Positions 1-14,800 of a stretch of 64,000 bases of DNA are shown here, one piece after another (positions within the stretch are counted from its first letter, which is position 1; each line of letters opens with the position of its first letter). A program made the translations under genes and the position numbers. This stretch comes from Chaunax sp. Z400 (Eukaryota; Chordata; Actinopteri; Lophiiformes; Chaunacidae), in contig CM075186.1 in the NCBI GenBank assembly GCA_037577475.1, forward strand, positions 7,501,501 through 7,565,500. The letters run 5' to 3'. The notes under the pieces were generated by a model. The model saw only the letters and a program-made list of their open reading frames with translations. It had not been told where the DNA came from and searched no databases.

Positions 1-556
1 CGTTAATTACAAATTAGAAGCTTTTTGTTGGAGCAGTGCGACAAGCTGTCACAGCTTAAATTTAGAGACAAATCATAATTGTTTACTCAGTTTCTGTCAG
101 CATCAACAATGTTCTCACTCAGTCCTTGTTTGTAGTTTATTGTCTGTCAGTATTTCATTACAATGAATGAACACGAACATTGTTGTCTTGTTATTAACAA
201 ATCCCCAGCAGAATCTTTTTAATACTCTTCTTAGAATAATAATTTGAATCTGATACAGCTGAATTACCTTGTTTAAAAATCTTAGAATGGCTTTTACTCC
301 TCTCCCTATCCCCGAGAAGTCAAGAATGAATATGCAAATATTTTTCATTTCAAAAGTTTCACCGTTGGACATAAAATGTCTCCTACATGCTGCTTTCAAT
401 TTGTGCACATCACACTTAAGAGTCTTCAAAGACTGGGGGCATCCCCTCACCCCCCTTTAGGTTTCTTGCTTAGTTTACCTCAATTCCTGAATGCTAATGG
501 GATCATGGTCTTGTTTTCTGATCCCATAGACACTCATTGAACCAAGAGAGACTAAT

Positions 557-592
557 ATTTATTATTATTATTATTAATATTATTATTATTTG
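557..592. repeat. ATT microsatellite
   Basis: Run of imperfect attatt units in a CADPS2 intron. Confidence 0.85.
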
Positions 593-2389
593 TTTTCAAA
601 TTGAGACTTTCAAAAGTAAATTCCATGACACTACTGTTTCTCTAAACTATCTCTTTAACCATATTTAGGCTATTTTGACTATTCTATGGGATCTCCTATT
701 GATAAGTAATGTAATAACATTAGACTGTAGACAAAGCCATTGTGACATTGCCCATTGGTTTGTGGCTTTGAACCCTTCAGTTTGTCATTATGGTTCTCGC
801 CATCTTGTTGTTGTTGTTTTTTTAAGCCAGTAATGACTATATTTGGTCAAGAGGGTGGAGCTAGGGATGATACGCATTGCTAGGCCTGTATCCTGATTGG
901 ATCCGATTTAGAACCCTTTTACACACCGTCGTAGGGACTTGTCAATCATAATGTAGCCCCACCCCAAAGCATGCCCTGATTTATTGGCCATAACTTACAA
1001 AATAAACATCATACTGTATTAAAGAAGACTTGAAACTGTTGATTGAGATCCTGGACTCACTAGGAAACTGTTAATGAGGTAATGAGAAGAACTAGGGTAA
1101 TTTTCTCACAAGTTTACATACAATCTGACTTCTTTTTGAAACCCGTGGAGTCGCTCCCTGCTGGCCATTAGAGAGAATGCAGGTTCAAGGCACTACTGCA
1201 TTGGCTGGACGAGCTACTGAAGAAGAGGAGTCTTACATATTTACACACAGTGTATGATATCGAGACATCAAAAGGTCTGCTAAACTATTAACGTCACAAA
1301 TGTGTAACAAAGAACAATGGGTTTTAAATGACAGCAGCGTTTGAATCAGCAGTGGACTGGAGAGCAGTAGTTCACAACCTGGGGACTGAGAATCTCCAAA
1401 GACGTAGGGTTTCTCTGACTGTTTGTGCTCTCTGCTTCTCTTTTTTCTATTCCACCATTGGAAGGGAAGAGAGGTACATTTGTTGTGTATTTTGCCCGTG
1501 TTTGTGTTTGTGTCACTGCTGACTGTCTTTTTGTTGTCGTTGTAATTTAATGTTTCTTGTTCATTTCATTGTTACACATTGTCTCCCTTACTGAAAATCC
1601 TAGATGCAGAATTCTTTTTAGTCATTTTTTTGTTTTTGTTTTTGTTTAGATGCAGGTGTCTGACTGCAAAAGTTCTAATAATAATCAAATCACAAACTGA
1701 AATGAGAGCAGGCTGCTTGTATTCACTGTTATTAGTGCAGGTTTGTTGACATGATGACATGTATTAGTGATGACAGATGGGGTCTCTGATAGTACATGTC
1801 AACACACTGTCTGCAGTTTGATTTCATATCTTTATGCATGAGAACATAGACTGTAAATCACCTTCCTGCCCTTAATAAGCACTGTTTAATGTGTACTTAT
1901 TACCATAACTCTTTAATCTAACATAAATTCTGTGTAGTGAAAAGTCAAGGGTCAACTTGCCCTCTGACGTACCCACGGTTCATATTCAACACAGCTAGGA
2001 CTTTTCTCTCAGCTGTAATGTTGGGTCATAGAGGGCCACTGTGTGTTTTACTGCTCAGTTACACATATAAGAATATCTCACTTGTGTTTTACATGTTGTA
2101 ATTACTTTTTTGTTGTTGTTGTCTATTACTTTGTAGGATGCATGAAACTCATTGTACCTTGGCTTTCACTTCTGCACTACTTTTTAAAGGTCTTTTAATT
2201 GGTGTAAAATAGTTTATGTATACTCTTAATTTAATTACTCAGTATTTTTATTTTTATTCTCATTTGGACTTGTTCTTATTGCTATTATCGTTAATGTTTA
2301 GATGCATTTCTACTACATTATTAAGTTTACATTTATTTTCTATGCCTGTTTTCGTGTTTTTTTTTGACGTTTTTAGCACTGTTTGCATG

Positions 2390-2490
2390 TGAATTCTTTG
2401 TTGTAAAGTACTTTGAGCTACATTTCTTGTATGAAAGGGGCTATAAATAAAGTTTTTTATTATTTATTTTTATTATTATTATTTTACATA
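2390..2490 (+). mobile_element. 3' tail of a LINE-like retrotransposon (L2/CR1-type tail)
   Basis: The sequence gtaaagtactttgagcta, then cttgtatgaaaggggc and ataaataaagtt, leads into an ATT-type tail. This is the typical 3' end of L2-like LINEs that are abundant in fish. The element is truncated with no reverse transcriptase; the 5' limit is unclear. Family assignment is from memory. Confidence 0.5.
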
Positions 2491-2710
2491 AATAAATGTT
2501 GTTTCTTTGCATTTGTTCTAGCAGCTAACGCTGTTGTTTTTGACTGCCTGGAATAATCAGACATTAGATACGATCATGTTTGCACGTAAATACAGAGTTT
2601 TGAACAGTTGTCAGTAGGTCTCTGTATAAATACAAAAAATAAGACAACTCACTGTTTTGTTTGAGCTTTGTCTCTGATATCGTTTAGTCAACTCTCTCTG
2701 TCTTTCCCAG

Positions 2711-2867
2711 GCTTTCTCGTGGTGGCCGGAGCTGATGGCTGAACATGCCGAAACATTTCTGTCTCTGTATCAAGCTGAGATGGATGCCGCTCTGCAGGTC
2801 CAGCCTATCGACTCTTGGGACAGCTTCCCACTGTTCCAGCTTCACAACAACTTCCTACGAACTGATC
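2711..2867 (+). CDS. CADPS2: CADPS2 exon (first in window)
   Basis: Acceptor tctttcccag at 2701-2710, donor gtgagt from 2868. Reads in phase 0 from AFSWWPELMAEHAETF to FPLFQLHNNFLRTD and ends one base into a codon. It lies at the start of the MHD1/MUN-related C-terminal region. The upstream exon is not visible in 1-2710. Confidence 0.9.
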
Positions 2868-5800
2868 GTGAGTCTCACCTTGTCTTTCTTGATGAACACA
2901 TTTTGTTACACCCACCTGTGCTAATTGCTAAGATGTGATAAAGGAAACTTGTGGTCGTTTACCACCTCAGTTTTATTTATTTTTTTAATTGTGTCAGCTC
3001 AGGATTCTTGGAACCTTGGTTCTATTTAGAGAATCAGCCTGTTTCCACCAGTTTAAGGATTAATTATAAACATGGTGGCTTCATCAATGGAGGGCGTTGG
3101 ATAAGACACAATGAAAAGAAAAACAATAACAAGATGCCAGAATGATTACCTACAAGCTTTTATTGCGTTATTACAGATATATGTTTTCACCTCACAAAAC
3201 AAGTACAGACAACTATTAATGATAAGAAGACAAAGACAACTATTATGTGCAAGACAAATGGCTATCTCCATTTTTCTCTTTCCAGCCTGTAGCATACGAC
3301 GTGCCCGTTGATATTTCCTCAGTTTACATTTCTGTTCAAAATTGCAAGAGCCGGAATGTAGAAATTAAATCGTTTATTCCTCACCGATACCTTTCAGTTT
3401 GTTTTTCTGCTCTTCTCTTTACTGACAGCCTGACCTTCATTTACATGCCTCTAAAACTGCAACTTTTTGGGAGGAAATACCCCGTACGACGCATGGTTTT
3501 GCCAATAAGAGTGCTAATTAACACCAATGACACTAGAGAAAACAAGTTTTGTCAAGAGACAAGGTTAACAGCAGTCACATGCTCAGACATAGAGTTAATT
3601 AACACAAGCAGAGGAGCAAACTATCGAGGCCGGACGAGAGACATGATCAGCTGCCCGTGGTTGATCGTCAGCTGACCTGTCTGCCTGTCAGCAGGTAGCT
3701 GCAGAGGATGTTAGTACGATGGCAGGTTCCTGTCTCACCTCAGCGTCGTCTTTCTCATTTATGCAGGCAGTGAACATGAAAGTAAAATCTTCCAAGAGTT
3801 TGTTTTTCACGTAAGCTAAGTAACAGAAACCCCACGCTTTATAACAGAAAACAACAACAGCACTAGAATCTACAGCCTCCTCATTGACCACAGATGGAGA
3901 TACCAGGTTCAAAAGGAAGTCAAACTTAAATATATTGACTCTAAAATACTATAATCAGTCTATGTGATGTATTAATTTATTTATAGGCTCTATGAGAACT
4001 TGCTGAGAACCAAGACAAACTAGAGAAAATATAGATAACACGACCTTCTTATCTGAAATAGCAGGTCAATTCACAATTTGGTTGTCCAAAGGTGATATGT
4101 TTAAGCACTGAGGCTTTTGTTGAGGATGAAGATTTATACAAAGGCATGGTGGCTGAAAGCTTGTATCCTTAAACATCTATTATGTGATCATTCCTATTGT
4201 TGTCTTGTGTCTGGTCAGCCCATATAGCCGCACCACATGACATGGACACTTAAATCAGTCAACTATTCCTTATTGATATAGCATCTCAAACACAACAGTT
4301 AATCTAAAGAATTTTACAGTGCAACAGATATAGAACGAAAAAAAAGGAAAATAATACGATCTTTAAAACAATCAGTAAATCTTCATGTACTGATAAAAGA
4401 AGGAAGCTGGAAACAAAGAACTAATGATAAAGGAGCAGAGGAGATTTAATGCTCACATTTTCCTCATGATCCTTCAGAATAATTTTCCATTTATTTTATA
4501 GTATTAGTCATCAGCCATTTCCTGGAACACCAGCTTACAGCAACAAACAACATGATTTTTTTTTTTTTAGAATAAACATTTTGTGTCCACCCACTTATTT
4601 TTGTTCGTCCTTTTCTTTTTAACGTATAACAAACATCAACAAGGCACTGCTATATTTCAGGTTGTTGTCGTATTTTCTTCCTTGATAAACTGCATCTCAC
4701 CATTAAGACTTTATTTGACTGCTGAAGGAAGATCTTGGCTCATTGTTTCCTCCATCCAAGCCCTCCTTCAGCTTTGTCTCAGAGCCAGCAGAGATTTGGC
4801 AATGCAAGGCGTTATTTAACATGGCTGCTGCCAAAGTACCTCCAATACAGTAACAGACAGGCAGGCAGACATACAGCCCAAGGGCACTGTTGGGAACAAA
4901 AAAACTCAGTGTTTCATTATGTGAAGAACCCACAAATCTCCTTTTTTTTGTGGCTCATATCTTTTATATTTTTTTTCTAATTACTATCCTCTGTTAATAC
5001 AATAATTAGTCCAAGTGTCACAACACGATTGAACTCAAATTGAGCCATAATGAGTAAATAGAGAGTCTAAACACAAAAAGAGTGAAATCATAGTTTTAAC
5101 TGTTTGCACAAATGAGGCCTCCCTCTTTGATAATTATGTCTAAAGTGAGAAGAATTCTTTTGAACTGAATCCCAGTCATATTCTAGGGGGACAGGGTGAA
5201 ATGAAAAAGGTTAATAAAGTTAATTCACAAGTTGCCTTCTCTGAACCTCACAATAATAGAATATGAGCAATCCTTGACTTTTCTAATTCTTCGCCGCATT
5301 TTTTTTTTCTTGTTGAGAAAAAATAACACAACTGTCGCAGTGACCACAGGTCGGCTGATCTACGGTGATATGACTCAGTATCTCATGGACTCTTTGAGGA
5401 TTTTCTTCAACAAGATTATTATCTCTCAATTGTTCTTTAGAATATTTAAATGCTCACTTGATTGTCAGCCTGGGAAGGCGAGCTGTTGCGAGGGAGGCTG
5501 GTTGACTCTCTGGAGGCCAAAAAGGCTAGTGTTAATCATGACTGAGCAGAGTGAGAGGAATTAAAACTAATGAAGTCCGAAGAGACCAGCCTGCTTGCCT
5601 CTCACCCAGCACACTCTGTCTCTGTCTGTCCTCCTGTGTTACTGTTGGCGTCCCTGAAGATTCATCTGTCTGTTTAACAGTCTTTCTGAAACCTACAAGG
5701 AGTGGTTGGGTTGGCAAACCTGTGCTAAAGACCAGACAAATTATAAAACGTGTTATGTTCAGGCTTGGATGAGACTTTAAGAATTTTACAGCCTGAAATT

Positions 5801-8800
5801 TCTCATCAGAAGCAGAGTTTAATGAACATAGTTTGGGTTTACCCTCCACACAGAGACCAGTATACCAGCTATTCATAAATGATGTTTGTAAATCAGCACT
5901 CCAGTTCATCCCAGTGGTGTTGGATGGGGTCAAGTACTGTACTTACACACCAATGTATTGTGCTTTCTTGATACACAAGGGCATTGGCACGTCAAAAGTT
6001 CGGAAAATTCATCCATTCACTTTTTTGCCATGAGTAAGATGAGAAGAATGATATCACTCTTGTGTCTGAAGAACAGAGGGTGAAATAGCTAGCCTGGCTT
6101 TGGCCTCAATAATAAACATGTTACGTCTCATGCAGTAAACCAAAGAGTGAAAATAACATGTTGTAGACTCAACCAATAGTACACTAAAGCACTATTCAGT
6201 ATATTTAGCCATTTGTGGCTCCGTAATAATAATAATAAATAAAGATTCTTCTTTTTCTTCTTCATCAACATAAAAATGTAGTTTCTTATTTCCACCTTAT
6301 AGCTGATAAATACTTTCAGGTGCCTGTGAGAACTCCTCAGATTATGTTGTGTATATTATCGTGTCCACATTTTGAATGTATACTTGAGGTGTTAAAGTAG
6401 CTTACCTGGTCTTCTTTTGGCCCCGCCCCCCTCAGCTCACCTGTGCAATGGGACGTTCCACAAACACCTGCAAGACTTGTTCGTCCCCCTGGTGGTGCGC
6501 TACATCGACCTGATGGAGTCGTCCATCGCCCAGTCCATCCACCGTGGCTTCGAACAGGAGACCTGGCAGTCCGTCAAGTAAGACACCCCCCCGCGCACGT
6601 TCGGCGCCATCATGAGTTATTAGTGTTAGCCTCAGAGTCCTTGTGCTCTGCAAAAAAATTTCTGTCTCTTTATCTTTCTATCTGTAAATTTCCAGTCGTT
6701 TCTCTTACCATTCTGTGCCAGTCAGAAGACACGAAGACATTGATGTTTTTAAATATTATAGTGACACCGATCAGCCACAACAAATCTTGTGATGTTGGGG
6801 AGGGCCTGTACTTGGTCTGCAGGGGTCTTGTGGGTGGGTGATGCGCGTCAGAAAACATCCACATGAATGCAAAGTTCCCCATCATGAACATTGCATTGAG
6901 ATTAACAATGTCAGTCACTTCACCCGTCAGTGGTTTTTAATGTGGCTGATTGATTCAGCCCTCCTCTTGCCATGTATGTGAACTCGGTCAGTTGCCTCTC
7001 ATTGTCTTTTTTTGACCTTTTGTTCACTGCCAGCGGTGATGATTTGTTGAGGTGTGATGCAGGCTGCTGCTTGAGAGTAACTGAAACAATCAAAGACGAA
7101 GGAACTGAAAACAAACGCTGCAGAGGACAGCAGAGGAACAAAAGGAGGCAGATCTGAATGAACAAAACACACAGCAAGGACACACAGCAGTCAACAATAA
7201 AGTACTTAGAACTGCACTCTATAGCGCTCCTAACCTTAAAGAAAATAGAACGAATAGCTGTAAACAGTGACTTTTCTGTGTTTTATTGGTATTTGCTATT
7301 GAGCAGTTACTGCAAGCAGAACAAGCGACTATTGTGCTATACTGTATTTTTCTACTCTTTGTGTGCTGTGGTGAAAAAAAAAGCCTTCTGTTAATGTCAC
7401 TATTTCTTCTCTCTCTTTTATTCTTTTAACATTTTCCTTTCCTGCCATCGATCAACCTCGCTGCTACTCTGACCCGGCAGGTCATTAACTAACAATCTAG
7501 CAAGCGTTCCTCTTCCCAAAGTCCCCAACCTTCCTCTCACACTGCCACAGATGCCCAGCTTCTCAGCACCTGCTTGGATGGGACCGCTGTGTGAGAACAC
7601 GTATGTATAAGAGGGGACGATACTAGACTTTTGGTCTAGTTTAGAGTTCTAAAAAGTTCTGAAAATTTGTTACCAAGAGCCATCTCATATAATCCGAATG
7701 GTATTCATTAATTTAAAAAAATAGCCAGACCTGGACCCAATCAGACCCAAAGACAGGCGGATTTGAGGTGATGTTCTACCTCCAGATAGTTTGAAGCAAT
7801 GGAAAGCTCTTGGCCTGTTAGCCTCTCCAGCTCTAGCTAAAAGCTGCGTTATCTGTTCCAAACTACAAAATTCCTCCCTGTGAGAAGTGACCATTGAGTA
7901 TTTTTCATACAAAGTGCAAAATACAAACAATACGTAGCAAGAATAAAGGTCTAGAGTCATACCAGCCAAGGTGTTATATTCATTAGACACTGGAGAATTA
8001 AGTAATAGTGATCATGTTGAAGCTAAACAGGATGCTGATGGGGATTTAATCATTAGAGGTATTCTGTCTTGAACTGAAATATTTGATCTGCTGGTGGTGC
8101 TGGAGGAAAGTAGACCAGACAGTGTGGACAGGACTCCTGGATCAGTTCAGGTCGGGTCTTTGGGTTTTTAAGGGTCGGGTTTGGGTGAAGCCCTAAACCC
8201 AGGACTGCTCTGATTCTGTTTGTCTACCTATGTTTGAGTCCACATCTGTAAGAAGATGAAAACACCACTGATTCTTTTTCCTTTTCGCTACCCTGCATGA
8301 AATCCTATTCATGTTTTATTAATCTACTGTCAAAATATTTTACTGAAATCCACAAAAGACGTTTGTCATTCAGTCCCTGTCTCTGAGAACCAGCAGAAGA
8401 GCATGCAGCATTACTTTTGTCTGAATTAGTGAGGCTCAGCATGAGATGGAGCTTTGTGGTTTCAAATCACTTCTGTGACACTGTAGCTCTCTTGCTACCG
8501 GGGCGCCGCCTGCATGCGATCCATCCTCAGAGACTCGTTTGTGGAGATTTTATGTCATGAGTCCTTGTGTTGTGCAGTGTCCATTTCACAATGTGAAGAC
8601 TATCGATGTAATAATAACACAACACCTTCATTTTTTTATTGCAGCTTGCAAGGAATAAATCTACCTGACATCTTGTAAGTTTTGATGTGTGTAAGTTTTC
8701 ACTTGTGTGAAAGCTTTGCCTCCAAAATACACAAAACTGAATAACGACACAAACATGTTATACTCCTTGTTTTAAGGTAGAATTGGTTTTATGGTCTTTG

Positions 8801-11800
8801 TTGATTGCCAGAACTATAACAGAGTTATTCTCTGTCTGGTTAACAACTGATTATGATTGTAAACATAGTTCATGAATTCTGTTTTACATTTCAGAAGGTT
8901 AACAACTGATTTCACTGCTATTTTAAGTGCAAACATACAAGGACCTCAGTATAATTTATACGTTTTATAGTACAACTTTACAATAAAATTTAAGACATAG
9001 AAATAATCTCTGAAAAAGGAAAAGGTCTTAAAGATCTCTATAATCTCAAAGCAATTCAATTTCTCCAAACCTGAAGTCAGCAAATACATGAACTAAACCT
9101 TTAAGGATAATTATCATTGTAACCATAAGACTGAAGACTCCAGTAATTGTTATAAATAGCAACCAAAAAAGCAAGAGAATTATGAGCTCACACAATCGCT
9201 GAATCTTCTGTGTAAACTATCCCCACCCCCTCTTTCTCACACACGGACACTTGACATATAGCGTTGCCAACTTAACCACTTTTCAGACCCACTTAGCCAC
9301 TTTATGTCTTAAACAGACTCTTGAGACAAATATTTTGAGTTTCTGAGAGCATCAGGGGGAGAACATATACACCACACACACAATTTTATCAAAGTGTAAT
9401 ATAATTATACAATGATTATTCTAAATCTCAATCAGCAGCTGTTCTGGTTGCGCTCTCCTCGCATCATGTGCCCGCAGGCAGGCAGCAAGTTAGTCTGTCT
9501 CATCGGATGTAATTAGGACTTGTAATTAGGCAAGGACTAGTATGAAGATGCTTGTAGACCTTAAGGAAATTGCTGTGGTGGGGGTGGGTTTGCTGCTTCA
9601 TATAACCTTATTCGTCAGTTATTCTGGCCATGGGTGGAGAAAAGGAAAGAGATACCACGACTTTAGAAAGCTGATGGGTGCCCTAAAAACCTTTGGTTTG
9701 TCTTTGAACAGAGAAGCTTGAGCTGAGGAAGTCCCAAAAAAAACACAGAAGGTTTTCTCTGTCTCTATTGTATTTGTAGTCTGTGTGTAATATAGTAATT
9801 TATAGATATGAGCTATGACACGCTACCCTGAGAAACATGAATGCATTTCAGTTCTAAAACATAAATGATTGTAAGAATCTGGTTTAAAAGAAACATGGTT
9901 TTAATTGCTTAATCTTCATTTTATTAGTAGTGTGTCAGATGTTTGAAAAAAACAAACACTTTCTACATTTACAGTAATAGTTAGCCTATAGTCACAGCTC
10001 AGAGTTTCTTTCTATTTTCTCTTTGTTGGACCGACCGTAGTAACTCCCCATTGTGTTGTTTTCTGGATTGTACATTTAATTCAATAGAGTTGTTGAAGAG
10101 AGAAAACTCTGCTAGAGAATAGCTGCTATTGTGAAAATAAGTTGACACAAAAGATGTATTTAGACCATTGACTACTGTCTCTAAACCAGTCTTCTTTGTG
10201 CAGCGGTTTAATCTCCAACAGAGGAGGTTAAATAAAACTGAATGATGACACACAGCTAATAAGCCAGAACAGTTTCCTCAGTGTTAAACGCTGTGGCTTT
10301 CTGTTACCTCAAAGGTTCAAAGTTTAAGTTCACCAAAGTTAAACTTAACACAAACATTTTTGCGAAGACTTTTTTCCTGCCCACAAGTGATTGATTTATA
10401 TTTAGAGTTGGAAACATAAAATTCAAGTACAAGACAGTGAAAAACAGAGGGACTGTCATGCAGTTTGTCTGCCATCAAGAGAAAATCTCATTCTCTAATT
10501 TAATCACTCTAAACTGAGAGTTTTTGACATTTTCTTGACTAAGTGATTATTTAGTAAAACCCCAAATAATTGAGATCAATCAATACAGAAAATAAATTGC
10601 AGTTGTCTCTGTATATTCAATAGCATTCATGTTCAGAACTGATCTGATTCACCTGCTCGGTCTGGTTTCAGAAACATTTCAACATGTTTTCATGCATCTG
10701 TCGGTTCTGCAGCAGAGCCGGCGGGGCTGACGGCCCGGTCAGGGCCACCAACGCTCGACCAGGAGGCATGTCAAGACTGTGTTTCTTAAAAAGGCTCCTC
10801 ATTCTGACTCCCCCAGCCTTTCCCACAGCACAGACCACACTGTTCCTCTACCTCACTTCACTTGCCTTCCTCGATTAAATGAAAAAAAGAGAGAAGAAAA
10901 AGCTGGCACTTCATTAGCCAGCACAGACGGGCGAGTGGGATCGTCCCATTCCCCGGGGAGCGGGGCGGAGCGCGCTGAGAGAAGAGCACCGTTAATTAGA
11001 CATGAGGGGGATAGCCACTGAGTGTTTAATTGCACCACAGACTCAGCCCAAAGTATTTATTCCTGTGCACCACTTGTTAAGGTAACAGTCTTTTAAAGGC
11101 GAAGTGAGAAAAGTGAGGGATTGATGGGGTTTTTTTTCCATCCCCCTGGCACCCTCCTGTCACCTCCTCCATCCTCCTGCGACTGCCATTCTAACTGGGC
11201 GCTGTACACTTGGATGTTGGTGGGTGGGTGAGCTTTACCATGTGTTGCTGTGTAACCTGTGCGCAGGGGAGAAGGGGAGGAGACGTCCATCTGTCTCTGT
11301 TTCGTCCTGTTTCATCATGGTGCTGTGTTTACTGACTGAAACCACACCAAACCAAAACCTGTTGAAGAAGAACCTGTGTACCCTTGTCTTCTATGAGTCT
11401 TTATTTTTCTGTGGACTCTAAGACACTGACCACTTATGGTACATTCTTATCACGACTGGTTGAAGAGATGATCATAGTGAACATACATGTCTGTGCACAT
11501 GAAATACAAAAGAGTCGTTTCTGCAGATCTTTTCAAATCAGTGCTTTCTTCATTTTTTCTTTGGTAATCAGACTAATAATATTCTGAATTTGATATTCAG
11601 CTGTTGACCGTATTGTATTTATGACTAATGTTGTCAGAAAATGAACCCAAGATTGCAAATCTTTGGTGCACCAACATAGTTTTCTAAAATGTTCTCTGCT
11701 CACAAGAGTAAAGCCATCCAAAAATCCTATTCTTTATACAGCAAAACGTTTTTGCCCGTAATGGATTAACACACATTTTCTGAGACTGTCAGCTTTTTAA

Positions 11801-14800
11801 TCCAAGCTTCCATCAATTGCAACTGCAAATTCAGAGAGAGACAAAGCATCCGCAGGGTTTCTCCCCCCCAAAGAAAGAATAATGTTCAATAGCATTCTGA
11901 AACCTCTTTGATAAATACATAAAAATGTAGCTCCAAAACTGAAAAGTTGTTTACAGCAATTTCATATTTGATACACAGCAAAACATCAAGTTAGCAGACC
12001 TCCAATAGTTACAAAAGGGCTTTCTGATTGACTTAAAACATGGCAACACATGATGAAGGGTAAGAAGTGTAGTAAAAAGCCTAATTATCTTAAAATGTAT
12101 TTTACAAAGCACTAGTTCCAATCTGCATCACTCTACTACACCTTGAGATTGAAATGGAAAACAGTCAACAATTGATGTTTTGGAGGATCCCCAGCTCTAA
12201 ATTACATGAGTCATAGTTAAAACTATCAATGAGATCAATTTCAAAAAGAGTAGAGAGCCTCACACTTCTACAGAGTTCCCTCAGTCTTGTTGGAAAACGT
12301 AACCAGTCCATATAAACTAACCCCTCTCCATCCTCCCTGCAGCAACGGTTCGGCCACCTCAGAGGATTTGTTCTGGAAGCTGGACGCTCTGCAGATGTTC
12401 GTGTTGGACCTACACTGGCCGGAGCCTGAGTTCGCCAAACATCTGGAGCAGAGACTCAAACTGATGGCCAGCGACATGATGGAGGCCTGTGTCAAGAGGT
12501 TAGATTGAGAGGTCACTACAGCTGGATCAGGGCCTGTAGAAGACAGCTCAGTGCTTAACTACTTTCTAACTGGAAAACCATGAAGCGCAGCGAAGTGAAA
12601 GCTAAGTCTATGAGCTGTTGAAATAACACTGAAATATGTCTTTGGACATTTCTTTAAATGAGACAAAAGCACACTGCAAATTGGTTTTGTACTTGCAAAG
12701 ATTTAAAGATCTTAGATCTGGAAACATGAGATAATTATCTTGTTTTAAAGGTTATTTACCATTTTTTTTGTTTTGTTTTTGTTTTAGTTTTTATCTAGCC
12801 TACTTATTTCTAGAATGGACCAACTTATTTAAAGGTTTGTTGACAAGTAAACCTATCTTGCTGCAGAGAGAGATAATTTCACTAATATTAAGTTTTCAGT
12901 GTTAATTTCTTGCATTTTATCTACTCTTTGTTTGCACTGCAGCAAACACTTCCACAAAAATGTGTCACAGTTTAAAAAAAAAATAATCATAAGTCTTTTT
13001 GAGTTCCACAGAACAAAATGTGCGTTTGATGCCAAAATGCAGAAAGCGAGTAAGTCAACAGATTTCCGGGTGCCGCTGTCGATCTGCACCATGTTCAACG
13101 TGCTGATGGACGCCAAGAAGCAGTGCTCCAAACTCTGTGTGCTGGACACCGGTCAGGAGGTGAGCTAACAGTCACATGACTGATTGCACTGCCTGACATC
13201 AGTGTTATGTCTTATATTCCTTAAGTGAATCACACATAAGCATCTCTCGCTGGATATATGTGCATCTGAATTTAAAAAAAATCTTCATTACCCTCGATTG
13301 CCTAAACAAGTGGAGCTACCAAAATGATCAACCACCCATTTCATCTCTGACACTCTGAATACAAACTGCTCCATTCTGGTCACTGCTACCAGATTCCTGC
13401 TGTTAAAACTAGTCTTAAAATGTGACTCCTGTAATTACAGTCCTTTAATCCAATCATTATACATATGATTTATGTGTACAGTTACTCTTCAAACATATTG
13501 CCATTCCTTCTGTTATATATTATGTTGGTGTCCGTGATGTTAGTGCTGTCTCTTGTATACTCTATGTGCTGTGATATCTTGTGTTTGTATTTCAATGAAG
13601 TATATGTTTGTATATCACGTGTAGCGCATGTTGTCATGTCAATTACTTATCTCAATGTGTTATGTTTGGTGATGTAAAGCAAATTCCTCTCGAGGCAATA
13701 GTAGTAGTAGTGGTGGTAGTACTAGTAGTATTAAGGAGAAACATTTTAAGTAATTATATAAATCATTTCATTTGTAGTATTTCCATCGTATATCCGTAAA
13801 ATGTTTTAGTGTCATGTTCTTGATACTAGTAAAGAACTCTCCACCTACCTAACAGACAAAGCACCTTACAGCGACAACTTTTGGTCATAATACTGCAACA
13901 TATATGTAGCCAGGTACTACATGTGAGCAGGCCCTGATCCTCGACATTATAATAATGTTAATTAATAATCTGAAACTGGAGAAACTGAACTAGGAACAAA
14001 AAGAAGCCCTCTCCACATCGCCAGAATATCTTTCCTCAAAAGAATATAGTCTTGGTTGAATATCAGATGGATGAATGTTTGCATTTGTCTGCCTCCACCT
14101 CACCATAAGCGCTTTTTATGCGTGAACTTCTAAAACCTTCAGTCGTCTTTTATTGTCAGCCTCACACCGAGCGGGTCGTGTCAAACAGTCAGATCAGCCA
14201 CTAAAACGTGACTCTTTCCTCCAAACACCCAGCAGACGGGGGGAGATCAGGTGTATTTGTGTTCACTTGAAACGGCCAAACGCTCAACATGAACTGTTAA
14301 ATGGATGACCGTGAAGCCTGAGTGAGGCGGCAGTCTTGGCGATGCTGAGAGCGAAACCCTTTGCTGCCGGCAGTCTTGACAGAGAGCTAAGCTCGTTGTT
14401 CTCTTAACCTTGAGCTCCCTCTCTCCTCCAGCTTTTACTGAATATCTGCCTGCAGAGAAACTATAGACCAGAGTCAAACACATAAACAGCGTCCACACAC
14501 CGACTGGTTCTAGTGTTATATTGACATGTCACTAAAGAAGTAGATATTTTATATAATCAGTAATGTGCCGCCCTGTTGGATAAAAATTATTATTAAAAGT
14601 TATTTTAGTCTTATGCTGAAAATATGAGTTGATGAAAGTCAAATTCAAATACAACAGAAATGCAAATGTGCAGCATTTTACTGTTGCAGCTGATCGAGGT
14701 GGAGCTGGTTTGAACAAATTTAAATACTGCTGCGTCGCTCAGTCTTTAATATTGCATCATGTTTTAAAAGCTCATCATCAAGAGGTCAAATCTTTACTTT

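Larger units (their letters stand above)
1..2710 (+). other. CADPS2 intron (left part)
   Basis: No exon is recognisable. Contains an ATT microsatellite (about 557-592) and, at about 2390-2490, a LINE-like 3' tail. Otherwise AT-rich sequence without a clear signal. Confidence 0.7.

Noticed and set aside
3247..3675. 142-codon plus-strand ORF in a CADPS2 intron
   Set aside because: No domain, no splice or start support; length is compatible with chance.
5532..5933. 133-codon minus-strand ORF
   Set aside because: No recognisable motif and no conserved composition; chance ORF in an intron.
6060..6110. ctagcctggct words resembling the repeat at 20537
   Set aside because: Too short a match to call.
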